Assembly: GCA_020627685.1 (NCBI GenBank)
Contig: JAHDGK010000008.1
Span: forward strand, 1 to 64,000
DNA from: Granulosicoccus sp.
GTDB taxonomy: Bacteria > Pseudomonadota > Gammaproteobacteria > Granulosicoccales > Granulosicoccaceae
DNA: 64,000 bases
Reading direction: 5' to 3'
Positions within the stretch are counted from its first letter, which is position 1, and each line of letters begins with the position of its first letter. Below are positions 26,805-36,007 of the stretch, one piece after another. The notes under the pieces were generated by a model. It made no database searches, was not told the DNA's origin, and saw only the letters and a program-made list of their open reading frames with translations. Position numbers and translations under genes: made by a program.

Positions 26805-27881
26805 CTAAGCGGCCTCTATCTCATCGGCAAACGGATCATCGACACCCAGCCTTTCATGCATTACCGGGCTGGTTGTTGTGTACTGCAGGTGAACTTTCTG
26901 ACCTGGATTCAACTGTTCTTTTATTGCGAAAGCGGCCAAAGCAGCTTCGTGAAATCCCGATAAAATCAGCTTCTTCTTACCGGGGTACCAATTGATGTCG
27001 CCGACCGCGTAAAGACCAGGCTCGCTGGATTGGAATTTTTCTGTGTCAACGCGGATTTGATTCTTTTGTAAATCAAGACCCCAGTTAGCGATGGGTCCTA
27101 ATTTAGGAGAGAGACCGAAAAAGACGAGTAAATGGTCGAGTTCAACTTTGCGTGCGACGCCATCACCGCCAGTCACCTCAATAGCTTGAAGTTTTGTTTT
27201 TAACGAGTCATTACTGGAGGCATCATCTGTCATTAGACGTGTGACATTGCCAGTTAGGAACTGCATTTCATAATCGTCGCAAAGCTTGCGCATTTGCGAG
27301 ACTGAAGCAGGGGAGGCTTTAAATTTTTCGGATCGATGAATCAGCAGAACACTATTTGCACGCGGTTGCATGTCCAGTGCCCAGTCAAGCGCAGAGTCGC
27401 CTCCACCCAGAATGACGATATCTTTACCTGCGTGTATTTCAGGGTCTTTGATTGAGTAGAAAATGTCGTTTCCTACCCGTTCTTCTACGCCCGGAATCTT
27501 CAGTTTAACCGGTGCAAAAGAGCCGACACCTCCAGCTACGATGACACTTCGTACCAGAAATTCCTGACCGGCAGTGGTGTGTAGATAAAAGCGTCCGTCC
27601 GGTTGCTTTTCCAGTACATCAACTTGCTGATCGAAATGGAAGGTAGGGTTGAATGGAGCGATTTGCTCCATCAAGCGATCAATTAATTCCTGAGCCCCGA
27701 TGGTTGGGTAGGCAGGGATGTCGTAAATGGGTTTGCTGGGATAAAGCTCAGCGCACTGTCCGCCGGGCTTGGGCAAAGTCTCGATGACATGTGCATGAAT
27801 ATCGAGTAACCCGAGTTCGAAAACCTGAAAAAGACCGCAAGGTCCTGCGCCGATGATGACTACATCAGTTTCAATCGTCAT
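26805..27881 (-). CDS. Ferredoxin--NADP reductase, thioredoxin-reductase-like type
   Basis: The 358-residue flavoprotein has the N-terminal FAD motif VIIGAGPCGLFQVFELG, the diagnostic KPGGQCAELYPSKPIYDIPAYP segment of TrxR-like FNRs (no CxxC redox pair), the NADPH-binding VILGGGDSALDWALD motif and the C-terminal GLYAVGDINWYPGKKKLI motif. Such enzymes pass electrons from NADPH to ferredoxin. It is followed 2 bases later by cysI and then DUF934, suggesting a dedicated sulfite-reduction operon. Confidence 0.88.
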   Translation of the reverse strand: MTIETDVVIIGAGPCGLFQVFELGLLDIHAHVIETLPKPGGQCAELYPSKPIYDIPAYPTIGAQELIDRLMEQIAPFNPTFHFDQQVDVLEKQPDGRFYLHTTAGQEFLVRSVIVAGGVGSFAPVKLKIPGVEERVGNDIFYSIKDPEIHAGKDIVILGGGDSALDWALDMQPRANSVLLIHRSEKFKASPASVSQMRKLCDDYEMQFLTGNVTRLMTDDASSNDSLKTKLQAIEVTGGDGVARKVELDHLLVFFGLSPKLGPIANWGLDLQKNQIRVDTEKFQSSEPGLYAVGDINWYPGKKKLILSGFHEAALAAFAIKEQLNPGQKVHLQYTTTSPVMHERLGVDDPFADEIEAA

Positions 27882-27959
27882 GTCCTGTACAAATTCGCAT
27901 CAATTAGGAGATGCGCTATTTGAGCAGGACTAGACGAGTTTGTTTAAGGCTTTTTTGCT

Positions 27960-27990
27960 ATCAGCTTATAAGGGGAGGGCATAAGCTGAT
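27960..27990 (-). terminator. Hairpin after the second pilY1 gene
   Basis: ATCAGCTTAT (27960-27969) and ATAAGCTGAT (27981-27990) form a perfect 10-bp stem with an 11-base loop, 10 bases after the pilY1 stop. On the minus strand it is followed by AGCAAAAAAGC, an A-tract rather than a T-tract, so it is not a classical intrinsic terminator. Confidence 0.5.
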
Positions 27991-28000
27991 GACAAGGGCC

Positions 28001-30979
28001 TTATCGGCATATGGCAGCCCGGTTGGAGTCCTGTCGGCATGTGGCAGGCGTCATAGAACCGCGTTTATTATCTTGCCAGTATGTGCGTTTAGTCAAATCT
28101 GAAAACGGGAGGTTATTTATCGGTGTTTCAGTGCCCGCAATAACACCGGTATAAATTTGACCACCGACTTCCACTATGGCACCGGAAGGCGCCGGTGGGA
28201 TGTTTTCTGTCGACATTGAACGGCGCCTATCGGATGGATCTGTGCCCACTCCAGAGCCACCGGATGACAACGCTAGGGCTGGATCGCCAGTCACGGCATT
28301 GAGTGCGTAGATATGCGTGCGTCCTGATGGAGGAGAGCACGGGTCAGGTGCAGCAATAGGGGTGTAAGTAGTAAACAGTACCTGGTTGTTAATGGTCGTG
28401 CTACGGCTTAGACTTTTTTCACCGTTGTCTTTCAAGTCAATCATCCAGCCATCGGGATCGGGGTCATTTCCGCTTGATGTGCTAACCGAGTTTGTTACGT
28501 TCGGCAGGTCAGATTCTGTAATCGGATCCCAGACATTGCCATTCTGTTTGCCATAGCCATCGGGAACATTCAAAGGGTTGTTATCCCTCACCATGTAGAA
28601 TCTATTCGCTGTGCCGGTATGAGTGGGGTTAGCTCTCCACCCTGAGCCGATACTGATAGACATAAAGCGTTGCCCTTTGTCGGACATCAACGCAACATCA
28701 GGCTCATTGTAAAAGCGTCGCGAGCCTAGTGTTGCCATGATTCCACCCTTGACCAGTGAGCTTGCGCCACCGGATTGATGATATCCCATAATGTCGAAGC
28801 GCCAAACCTGGCCACCCATATCGCCCACGTAAATCCGATCGGCGTAGGAGTCTCCATTAACATCGATAACTCTAAGATCCGCGGGGATGCTGAAGTTCAT
28901 TCCAGAAACCCCAAGGTTCTGATCAGCGCTCCAAATGTGGGCCCCGGTCAATGCATCAACGATGTAGAGAGAGTTGCCCATTGAATCTGTTGAGGATCGA
29001 GGACTGTCATTGCGTCGATCTACAGGGTCTTGATTGATGTCATACCCACCACCGAAAATCACGACATCTCTCTCATTGCCTTGAAACATAATTTTTGTTG
29101 GAACAGGCTTTGACCAAGTCTGTCCTAGTCTTGAGAATGCACCGCTGCCACCTTCGACTTTCCAGAGTAATCGTGGGTTGCTTCTGCTAGTCACATCGAT
29201 GGCGTAGTAGTTTCTTCCACCTCGACGCATGCCCACGTAAATAATGGCTCGTTCTGAGCCGTCAACAACACCATTGCTGTTAATGTCGTCGTGCTTTAAT
29301 GAGATTTCGCCGTCCAAACCAAACGGTCTTAAGTAGGCTCCTACACTGTTATAGAATTTTCCAAGGTTGGGCAATAATTCCTCGGGTATGTAGGCAAACA
29401 ACTCGTTGCCAGACCCCATGTCAAAACCATGCAGAAAACCTTCATTAGTGCCTACAAATACTGTGGATTGTCCACCCATATAGTTAACGCTAACGGGAGT
29501 TGAATGAATGATGTCGCCGAGGTGTTGTCGCCCTTCAGTTCTATTTTCGTCGTCATCTTCGTCTTTGATATCGCGTCCGTCGATCCAACTTAGGAGGTCG
29601 GTCCGGGTGTTATTATCCACTCCCAGCATGGCGGAACTCACTGCGCCCGAGTTGAGTTGTGTGGAAAGGGTTTGGCCGCCGTTGGGTATACCGCCGATGT
29701 GTGTGTAAATGTTTCGTCCCAGTTGCATTCGACTGGCTACACCACCTAGCTCGACATTGTTCCCGTCATTCATATTGCCAAAGCCATCCCGGGCAGAGTC
29801 AGCAAAGCCACCGGTACTAGCGTCGAAAGCAGGGGAGCCTGACGCGTCGAGTACCGTGATATTTCCATTGTGCAAACCCAATTGATATTTTTTCAGGTTG
29901 CCATTCCATGTTGCGTTGGGTTGCGGTTTAAACAACGCGAAAATCAGGTCTGAGCTTTGCGACAAGCGATTCGCCTGATCAATCGATGTTGAGGGTTGTG
30001 TAAACGCAGCGTCACTGTCCTTCACCGTTGTCAATATTGCTTGAAAAGCATCGACAAGTTCCTGACCATTGTCAGCCGAGTAATGATCACCGCCGCCAAC
30101 GTTGGAGAGGCTAGGTAAGAAGGTATTGTCAGTACGAAAACCAACGGTATGAACCGTTACGTTTTTCGGTGTGACAAAGCCTGGGGCATGATTGGTATTT
30201 TGGAGCCATGAGGCCAATTCGGTACCGCATGCTCTAGCACCACCTTCCGAGCAACTTAAACCGAGTTCATCGGGAATTAGTTGAGTGACGTTTGTTTTAG
30301 TGGCATCACCATCTGACAATAGAATGATGTGGTTTGGTTGACACTCACCGAGCATTGGATCCGGGTAGTTTACTAAAGGAGTTGGGCCAAAAACCTCTTG
30401 TGTTTCAATTGCGCCGGTTATGGGGTTCGTTGTGGTGTTGGTGCTTATTACCTGAGTGCCACCTTCTGAATTTCTTACTGTCCCTCCGGTAATCATCATG
30501 CCTGCTTCCCAAAGGCCGTCAACCAGCGGTGTCCCACCACTGGCAGGTAGTGCATTAACAGTACCGATAAGCGAGTCTCTAACACCTGCGCCGTTTATAG
30601 AAGAAATTGGGGCTATCTGGTATGCCATAGGCATATGATGATCAGACTGCGGCAGATTATTAAGATTGGTTATACCGAATCGGATCATGCCTACGTTGAC
30701 ATCAGTCGTCCCTTGTAGAACCGTTGTCATCGCCGCCTTAAGCTTTGTCATTCTGGATGTGGATGTACCATCCATTGCATTCATAGAGCCTGACGTATCG
30801 AGCACGAATACAACGTTCGGGTGATTTACCGGATTGCCTTCTTCGGCAGAATAGTAAATGTCTGTGTCGTACGCGTTAGCCGTAGACAGGGTAAATACTG
30901 TTGCGAGTGTGAGTACTGCTACGGAGCCTGATAGAGCTGCCTTGCTCACAAAACGACTTAAAGAATTACCCTTTTTCAT
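28001..30979 (-). CDS. pilY1: PilY1-type pilus tip protein, copy 2
   Basis: Tip-associated adhesin and assembly factor of type IV pili. The 992-residue protein has a signal peptide ending near STANA (residue 36), a von Willebrand A domain with MIDAS start VLDTSGSM (Asp61), and a C-terminal PilC/PilY1 beta-propeller (about 490-930). Two EF-hand-like calcium loops are visible: DINSNGVVDGSE and DVNGDSYAD. The C-terminus reads LTKRTYWQDNKRGS. It is the last gene of the minor-pilin operon and a diverged tandem paralogue of the gene at 31249. In Pseudomonas the protein also acts in surface sensing. Confidence 0.93.
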   Translation of the reverse strand: MKKGNSLSRFVSKAALSGSVAVLTLATVFTLSTANAYDTDIYYSAEEGNPVNHPNVVFVLDTSGSMNAMDGTSTSRMTKLKAAMTTVLQGTTDVNVGMIRFGITNLNNLPQSDHHMPMAYQIAPISSINGAGVRDSLIGTVNALPASGGTPLVDGLWEAGMMITGGTVRNSEGGTQVISTNTTTNPITGAIETQEVFGPTPLVNYPDPMLGECQPNHIILLSDGDATKTNVTQLIPDELGLSCSEGGARACGTELASWLQNTNHAPGFVTPKNVTVHTVGFRTDNTFLPSLSNVGGGDHYSADNGQELVDAFQAILTTVKDSDAAFTQPSTSIDQANRLSQSSDLIFALFKPQPNATWNGNLKKYQLGLHNGNITVLDASGSPAFDASTGGFADSARDGFGNMNDGNNVELGGVASRMQLGRNIYTHIGGIPNGGQTLSTQLNSGAVSSAMLGVDNNTRTDLLSWIDGRDIKDEDDDENRTEGRQHLGDIIHSTPVSVNYMGGQSTVFVGTNEGFLHGFDMGSGNELFAYIPEELLPNLGKFYNSVGAYLRPFGLDGEISLKHDDINSNGVVDGSERAIIYVGMRRGGRNYYAIDVTSRSNPRLLWKVEGGSGAFSRLGQTWSKPVPTKIMFQGNERDVVIFGGGYDINQDPVDRRNDSPRSSTDSMGNSLYIVDALTGAHIWSADQNLGVSGMNFSIPADLRVIDVNGDSYADRIYVGDMGGQVWRFDIMGYHQSGGASSLVKGGIMATLGSRRFYNEPDVALMSDKGQRFMSISIGSGWRANPTHTGTANRFYMVRDNNPLNVPDGYGKQNGNVWDPITESDLPNVTNSVSTSSGNDPDPDGWMIDLKDNGEKSLSRSTTINNQVLFTTYTPIAAPDPCSPPSGRTHIYALNAVTGDPALALSSGGSGVGTDPSDRRRSMSTENIPPAPSGAIVEVGGQIYTGVIAGTETPINNLPFSDLTKRTYWQDNKRGSMTPATCRQDSNRAAICR

Positions 30980-31200
30980 ATTGACCTACAGCTGCCTTAA
31001 TAAGTGGTTCTTAGAACGTTTCGATCATAAATTGGTACTGGAAACCGTAAGCAATGTGTTTAAAATTACTTGCGTATAACGGTTAACTGCTGAGGTCTCA
31101 CGAGGGAGCCCTAGGTAGATCTGATTCAAATTTCCTGCCAATAAGTGCTGAGAATCAGTACCGTATTCGATTGGCGAGTACTGTCAGGAGGCTTTGAAAT

Positions 31201-31229
31201 GGCTGGCTTTGAATCGTGCAAAGCCAGCC
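31201..31229 (-). terminator. Hairpin between the two pilY1 genes
   Basis: GGCTGGCTTTG-AATCGTG-CAAAGCCAGCC, an 11-bp perfect stem 19 bases after the first pilY1 stop. On the minus strand ATTTCAAAG follows, so termination would be weak; partial termination or RNA processing could set the ratio of the two PilY1 proteins. Confidence 0.5.
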
Positions 31230-31248
31230 TGTTACTCGTTTTGATGGG

Positions 31249-34101
31249 TTAACAGCTACCCGCCCTGCAAGCTGCCGGCGTAGAACTTCCGCGTCTTCTA
31301 TCTTGCCAATAGGTGCGTTTAGTTAGATCAGAAAATGACAGATTTTGTAAGGGCGTTTCTGTCCCTACCATGACGCTGGTTCTGATTTCTCCGCCAACAT
31401 CTGCTATTGCCGCTGTGGGGCCGGGTGGAATGCTTTCAGTCGCTAAGATTTTTTTACGATCGCTTACTGAGAGACCTCCCCCGCCTGAGCCCGATCCACC
31501 GGATGCTAGTGGAAGAACCGGATCACCGTGTATAACATCGACTGCGTATACGAACCCTTGCCCAGATGGCGGTGAGCAGGCATCAGGTGCTGCGATGGGT
31601 GCATAGCTGGAAAACAGAATTTGGTCGTTGATAGTGATACTACGGCTTAGATTTTTTTCACCGTTTGTGGTTAAACGCAATTTCCATCCTTCCGGATCGG
31701 CTTCACCGTTGCGCCCCCCGTCTGTGCTCAGACTGTTAGTGACATCCTGCAGCTGATTAAGCCTTACCGGCGTCCAGGCAGTAGGGGTCGTCAGTGGGTT
31801 GGTATCACGTACCATGTAAAAATAATCGTTTTCACCCGTAGAGAGTGGGTGAGCGCGCCAGCCTGTTCCTATGCCGACAGACATAAAGCGTTCACCCTCG
31901 TGTGAAATGAAAGCAACGTCCGGTTCGTTGAAGAAACGGTTACGACCGCCACCTGCAGGTCGCAGGTCTGCTAACAGAATACCTTGCGCAAGATTCGATA
32001 CGCCATCACTGCTCTGGTGGTACGACTTGATGTCAAAGCGCCACACTCGGCCGCCCAAATCACCGACATAAATCCTATCAGCTAGTGCGTCACCGTTGAT
32101 ATCAATAATACGCAGATCGGCAGGTATGCTGTGTTGCATACTGCTGCTGACACCCGATGCATTGTCATAAGCGCTCCATAGTCTTGCGCCGGTACGTGCA
32201 TTTGCTATGAATACCGTGTTCCCGACACTGTCGGTGCCATTAGGATTGTTTTCAGGGTCTTGATTGGTGTCGTAGCCACCACCAAAGATCACAACAGGTG
32301 TTTTGGCACCGTTATAAAATATGTTGGTTGGTATCGGCTTGGACCATGTTTGTCCCAATCTTGCGTAGTCTCCGGCACCGCCATCAATTTTCCACAATAG
32401 GCGAGGGTTGGCGGGGCTGGTTACATCAAGGGCATAGTAATCGTTACCACCACGTCGCATACCAATGTACAAGTAAGCCTTGTCAGAACCATTGACGATG
32501 TTGTCGCCGTTGATGTCGTCGTGCTCTAAGGTGATGCTGCCGTCCAGTCCATAAGGCCGATTTGTTGCACCGGTGTTTGAGTAGAAGTCAATCAGGTTGG
32601 ATACGAGTTCTTCCGGTATGAACGAAAACTCTTCCCTTCCATCGTTTTCTCGAATCGCGTGAAGAAAACCTTCGTTAGTACCTACGTAGACTAGCGACTG
32701 CCCGGGGTAGTTTACGGTAACTGGAGAGGAGTGCAGGACGTCACCCATGTGGCGGCGTTCCAGACCTACGACTTCATCCAATACATCTTCACCTTTGACC
32801 CATCTAACAACCAGATCGCGAATAGAGGCAGGCAGAGAACCCATGTAGGCGTTAACTACCGGGCTATTGGGAGCCAATACGTTGCTCAGGTTGACACCAC
32901 CGTTTGGAATTGCTCCCAGGTGCGTGTAGATTCTTCTTTGTGTGGAAACTAGTTCACCGGCAGCGCCACCGAGTTTGACATCGCCGCCATCTTGAACGTC
33001 ACTCCAGAAACTTTTCGCTGTGTCTTTGAATAGCCCTGTCGCTGGGTCGACAGCCGGGTTGCCATTAGCGTCGGCAATAATGACGTTACCCGACTGATAG
33101 GATAATTGATAGCGTTTCAGATTACCCGGCCACATCGTGCTCGACTCAGGTTTGAACATTGAAAAGTATAAGTTGTTGCTTTGAGTCAATCGATTGAACT
33201 GATTGATAGATGTGGCTGGTGCAACAAACGTCGTGTCAATATCTTTAACGGAGGTGATGATTTCATTAAATACACTAACAAGCTCTTCGGAGCGGCTGGC
33301 TTCATAATAATCACCACCACCGGCTGTCGCTACGCGATCTAAAAACGTACTGCGTATGTTGAATCCAATGGTGGAAATCGTGATGTTTTGATCGCCTGGA
33401 ATTGAAGAGGAGTTGTCGGTTCCGGCTAACCATCCAGCCAACTCCACACCACAAGTCTCTGAGCCCCACGCACCCGATGTGGCGCAATTTCCGCCGATTA
33501 GATTTCGGGTCTTGGTGACTGCATTGTTTCCCCATGCTTGTCCATCTGAGAGCATAACAATGTGGTTCTTCTGACATTCACCTGCCATTGGGCTGGTGTA
33601 CGTGGCTGTGGTCTCTTCGATATTGCCACCGCGCATTATCATGGCGGACTCGTAGAGTGCGCCGACGAGTGGCGTTGCGGTGCGAGGGCGCATAGCATTA
33701 ACAACGTTTTTCATTGCTTGTCTAGCGCCTGGAGCATCTATGTTCGTAACCGGGTACACCATAGTGGAGCCGCGCTGCGGATCACCGACCTTAAAGTTAA
33801 CCAACCCAAGATTAATATTATCGACGGAATCGATAATGCTGTTCATGGCTTGCTGCATGGCCTCCATCTTGGATTGACTTGTGCCGGGCACCCGCCCACG
33901 CATAGAGCCAGAGTTGTCCAAGACGAAAACGATATTAGGATATGTGCTTGGATCGCCCTCAGAGGCTGAGAAGAAAATCTCAGTATCATCAGCACTGGCC
34001 ACTGAAAAAGCCTGCGCTGCAATCAGGGCAGAAATTGATAGCGCTCGTTTACTAATGCGAGCATTGGAGCCCGCACGGAATAGCCGTTGGATAAATTCCA
34101 T
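31249..34101 (-). CDS. pilY1: PilY1-type pilus tip protein, copy 1
   Basis: A 950-residue paralogue of the downstream pilY1. It has a signal peptide (cleavage near SVASA, residue 37), a vWA domain with VLDNSGSM (Asp62), and the C-terminal beta-propeller with calcium loops DINGDNIVNGSD and DINGDALAD. The end reads LTKRTYWQDRRRGSSTPAACRAGSC. Long stretches match copy 2 (LGQTWSKPIPT, YIGMRRGG, FDIKSYHQSS), but the vWA domains differ more. A 314-base gap separates it from pilX, so it may have its own promoter. Confidence 0.93.
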   Translation of the reverse strand: MEFIQRLFRAGSNARISKRALSISALIAAQAFSVASADDTEIFFSASEGDPSTYPNIVFVLDNSGSMRGRVPGTSQSKMEAMQQAMNSIIDSVDNINLGLVNFKVGDPQRGSTMVYPVTNIDAPGARQAMKNVVNAMRPRTATPLVGALYESAMIMRGGNIEETTATYTSPMAGECQKNHIVMLSDGQAWGNNAVTKTRNLIGGNCATSGAWGSETCGVELAGWLAGTDNSSSIPGDQNITISTIGFNIRSTFLDRVATAGGGDYYEASRSEELVSVFNEIITSVKDIDTTFVAPATSINQFNRLTQSNNLYFSMFKPESSTMWPGNLKRYQLSYQSGNVIIADANGNPAVDPATGLFKDTAKSFWSDVQDGGDVKLGGAAGELVSTQRRIYTHLGAIPNGGVNLSNVLAPNSPVVNAYMGSLPASIRDLVVRWVKGEDVLDEVVGLERRHMGDVLHSSPVTVNYPGQSLVYVGTNEGFLHAIRENDGREEFSFIPEELVSNLIDFYSNTGATNRPYGLDGSITLEHDDINGDNIVNGSDKAYLYIGMRRGGNDYYALDVTSPANPRLLWKIDGGAGDYARLGQTWSKPIPTNIFYNGAKTPVVIFGGGYDTNQDPENNPNGTDSVGNTVFIANARTGARLWSAYDNASGVSSSMQHSIPADLRIIDINGDALADRIYVGDLGGRVWRFDIKSYHQSSDGVSNLAQGILLADLRPAGGGRNRFFNEPDVAFISHEGERFMSVGIGTGWRAHPLSTGENDYFYMVRDTNPLTTPTAWTPVRLNQLQDVTNSLSTDGGRNGEADPEGWKLRLTTNGEKNLSRSITINDQILFSSYAPIAAPDACSPPSGQGFVYAVDVIHGDPVLPLASGGSGSGGGGLSVSDRKKILATESIPPGPTAAIADVGGEIRTSVMVGTETPLQNLSFSDLTKRTYWQDRRRGSSTPAACRAGSC

Positions 34102-34415
34102 AACCAGTGGTGGTTCTCATTGCCTAACTATAGTGGCAATATCGGCCAAGAGGGTGGTGCTCTTTAATCTGCCTATAAATAATATTACTTGGCGGATTTA
34201 TGCTGTTGCTTTGGCAGTGTGTTGTTGAGTCGATCACATAAAAATGTGATAACGGGCACACGTTAATCCGGTGAATAACACCGGTTTAGTGGAGATAGAT
34301 CAACAGGTGGTGTCTATATTACACAATCAGTGAGAGACGGATGCTCAAGGTATGAGCACGGGCAACAAGAGGCAAATAGTGTCTAGACTTTAAATAATCA
34401 AAGCCCTTGATCGTT
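34102..34415. promoter_or_regulatory. 314-base non-coding region upstream of pilY1 copy 1, rich in palindromes
   Basis: No supported gene is seen here, although neighbouring pilin genes overlap or nearly touch. It contains three inverted repeats: ATCACAT-AAAA-ATGTGAT (34233-34250), CCGGTG-AATAA-CACCGG (34268-34284) and TGCTCA-AGGTA-TGAGCA (34342-34358). The first resembles a regulator half-site pair but in the reverse order to a CRP/Vfr site. It may hold an operon-internal promoter or a long structured leader. Confidence 0.5.
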
Positions 34416-34889
34416 CTAGTCAGCAGGCACTATTCGGTAAGCACCCTGCTCAACAGTTGATTGTGTACCGGCGTTATCCATAGTGCTTATACCGGTCGCC
34501 ACATACACGAGTGCTTCAAAGTTATTACCTATTCCAGCGGAAAACCCTTCAATAGGGACTTCGCCTGTAAAGGATAAGCTAGAAACTGAATCCAGTCCTA
34601 TAGTGGTATCTACGGGCGGGGCGATAACGATGAAGCTATTGTTAAGTCCCTGTGCAAATGCAGCCTGTAGATTCGCAGCATCATTGAGCGCTAAGTTGGA
34701 AGCGGATTCTGCAGCCTGGAACGTTGCCGCTGTTCTAATGGCATTGACTGCCATACGATGTTCAAGTGTTGAACTGCGCATGACGGATATACCCATGATT
34801 GACAGCATGAATATCATCACCATCGCTACCAGGAGAGCACCGCCGCGCTGAGATTTGTCGTATTTCATTGAATTCATCCTATTTCTCAT
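34416..34889 (-). CDS. pilX: Type IV pilus minor pilin PilX
   Basis: A 157-residue minor pilin. The N-terminus has a short basic leader and the hydrophobic pilin helix RGGALLVAMVMIFMLSIMGI, lacking the F/E signature of major pilins, as is normal for PilX. LEHRMAVN and QAAESASNLAL are typical of the family. The ATG overlaps the pilW stop as ATGA. In the pilus-initiation complex PilX cooperates with PilV, PilW, FimT/FimU and PilY1. Confidence 0.88.
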   Translation of the reverse strand: MRNRMNSMKYDKSQRGGALLVAMVMIFMLSIMGISVMRSSTLEHRMAVNAIRTAATFQAAESASNLALNDAANLQAAFAQGLNNSFIVIAPPVDTTIGLDSVSSLSFTGEVPIEGFSAGIGNNFEALVYVATGISTMDNAGTQSTVEQGAYRIVPAD

Positions 34890-36007
34890 TCAATGCGGCG
34901 ATTACGTATCTTTACCGTCGTATTGAAGGCAAGGCGAAATCGATTGTCTCGAGGATGTGTATCTGCACCAGCACCGCCACCACCTGCGGCGACTATTTGC
35001 TGACCGGCTAAGTTGTATGTCTTGTCGTCTTCGTTTTCGGCGATTTCTTCTTCGGAAGCCATCAGTAAGCCAATACGAACGCTCTCAATATTTTCAGGAT
35101 CGATACCCGCGCCATTCGGGGTAACGAAACGTATCATGTTTGCGCCTGTCCTAACACCGAAAAGAATTCTCATATTCTCGACACCGGGTACCATCAGAAT
35201 AGGGGGGTTGGCGGCGGTATAAGGTAGTGTTTGTTTGTATAGGCCCGTCAGCTGTGTTCCATCTGCTGCAGTAACTCCGGTTGTTCCAACATAGTAAACG
35301 TTAGAGTTGAATCGCATAAACTTGGTACTGGGAGTATTCAAATAGTCAATCGAAAGCAGATTAGAGGAATTTCCAGAATTAGCATGGGCAATATCTGCAA
35401 CGGTTCCACTATTACTAACAGATGTCATTTGTATTAAGTCCGCACCCAGACAATTACTGATGATGGCGAATTCACCTGCCTGCATGTTAAACGGTTCACT
35501 GGATACACCATCGGATGTATCGACGCGAATATTTGCTGATCTATTGGGGACACCGCCGTTTCCGACGTGTTGTGTCAAAGGGTAGGTCGCGGCTGATCCA
35601 AACTGTAAACTGAGTGCATGTGTGCCTCCAACCGCATTTTGGTTTTGTACAGGTACCGCCGCTCCAAGTGCAGATTCAGGCGTCCAACTTGATGCTGAGT
35701 TCACCACCGAGCCTGTGGTTGCAGAGAGTGTCAGATTATTTGTAGGGGCGTTGTTTGCAAGGATATTAGGGCCGCCTCGACCGATATCGTTGCATCCTTG
35801 AAAACCTGCCATACGGATATCACCGGATAACTGGTTGAGTGCAAATCGGGCGTTCTCCTGCATATCTGCCATGGTAGTGGTCAGATCGGTGCTTTGTTTG
35901 TTTCCAGAGAAGACCGTAAAAATGCCAGCCGACAGCATTAATCCGAGAACCATCGCAACCATTAACTCGATTAGCGAGAATCCTTTGTTGTACTTTGAAG
36001 TCATCAT
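34886..36007 (-). CDS. pilW: Type IV pilus minor pilin PilW
   Basis: The ATG at 36007 overlaps the pilV stop as ATGA and gives a short leader ending KGFSLIELMVAMVLG, the prepilin peptidase site (Gly before Phe, Glu at position 5). The frame continues upstream to 36082 but that part lies in pilV. The 373-residue product has the large C-terminal domain of PilW with NARFALNQLSGDIRMAGFQGC. Part of the minor-pilin operon. Confidence 0.92.
   Translation of the reverse strand: MMTSKYNKGFSLIELMVAMVLGLMLSAGIFTVFSGNKQSTDLTTTMADMQENARFALNQLSGDIRMAGFQGCNDIGRGGPNILANNAPTNNLTLSATTGSVVNSASSWTPESALGAAVPVQNQNAVGGTHALSLQFGSAATYPLTQHVGNGGVPNRSANIRVDTSDGVSSEPFNMQAGEFAIISNCLGADLIQMTSVSNSGTVADIAHANSGNSSNLLSIDYLNTPSTKFMRFNSNVYYVGTTGVTAADGTQLTGLYKQTLPYTAANPPILMVPGVENMRILFGVRTGANMIRFVTPNGAGIDPENIESVRIGLLMASEEEIAENEDDKTYNLAGQQIVAAGGGGAGADTHPRDNRFRLAFNTTVKIRNRRIE

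Noticed and set aside
28001-34101. Second pilY1 copy as an assembly duplicate
   Set aside because: The copies differ throughout in protein sequence and length (992 and 950 residues), so they are true diverged paralogues.
34233-34250. Candidate CRP/Vfr site upstream of pilY1
   Set aside because: The half-sites are in the order TCACA then TGTGA with a 4-base centre, opposite to the CRP consensus order.
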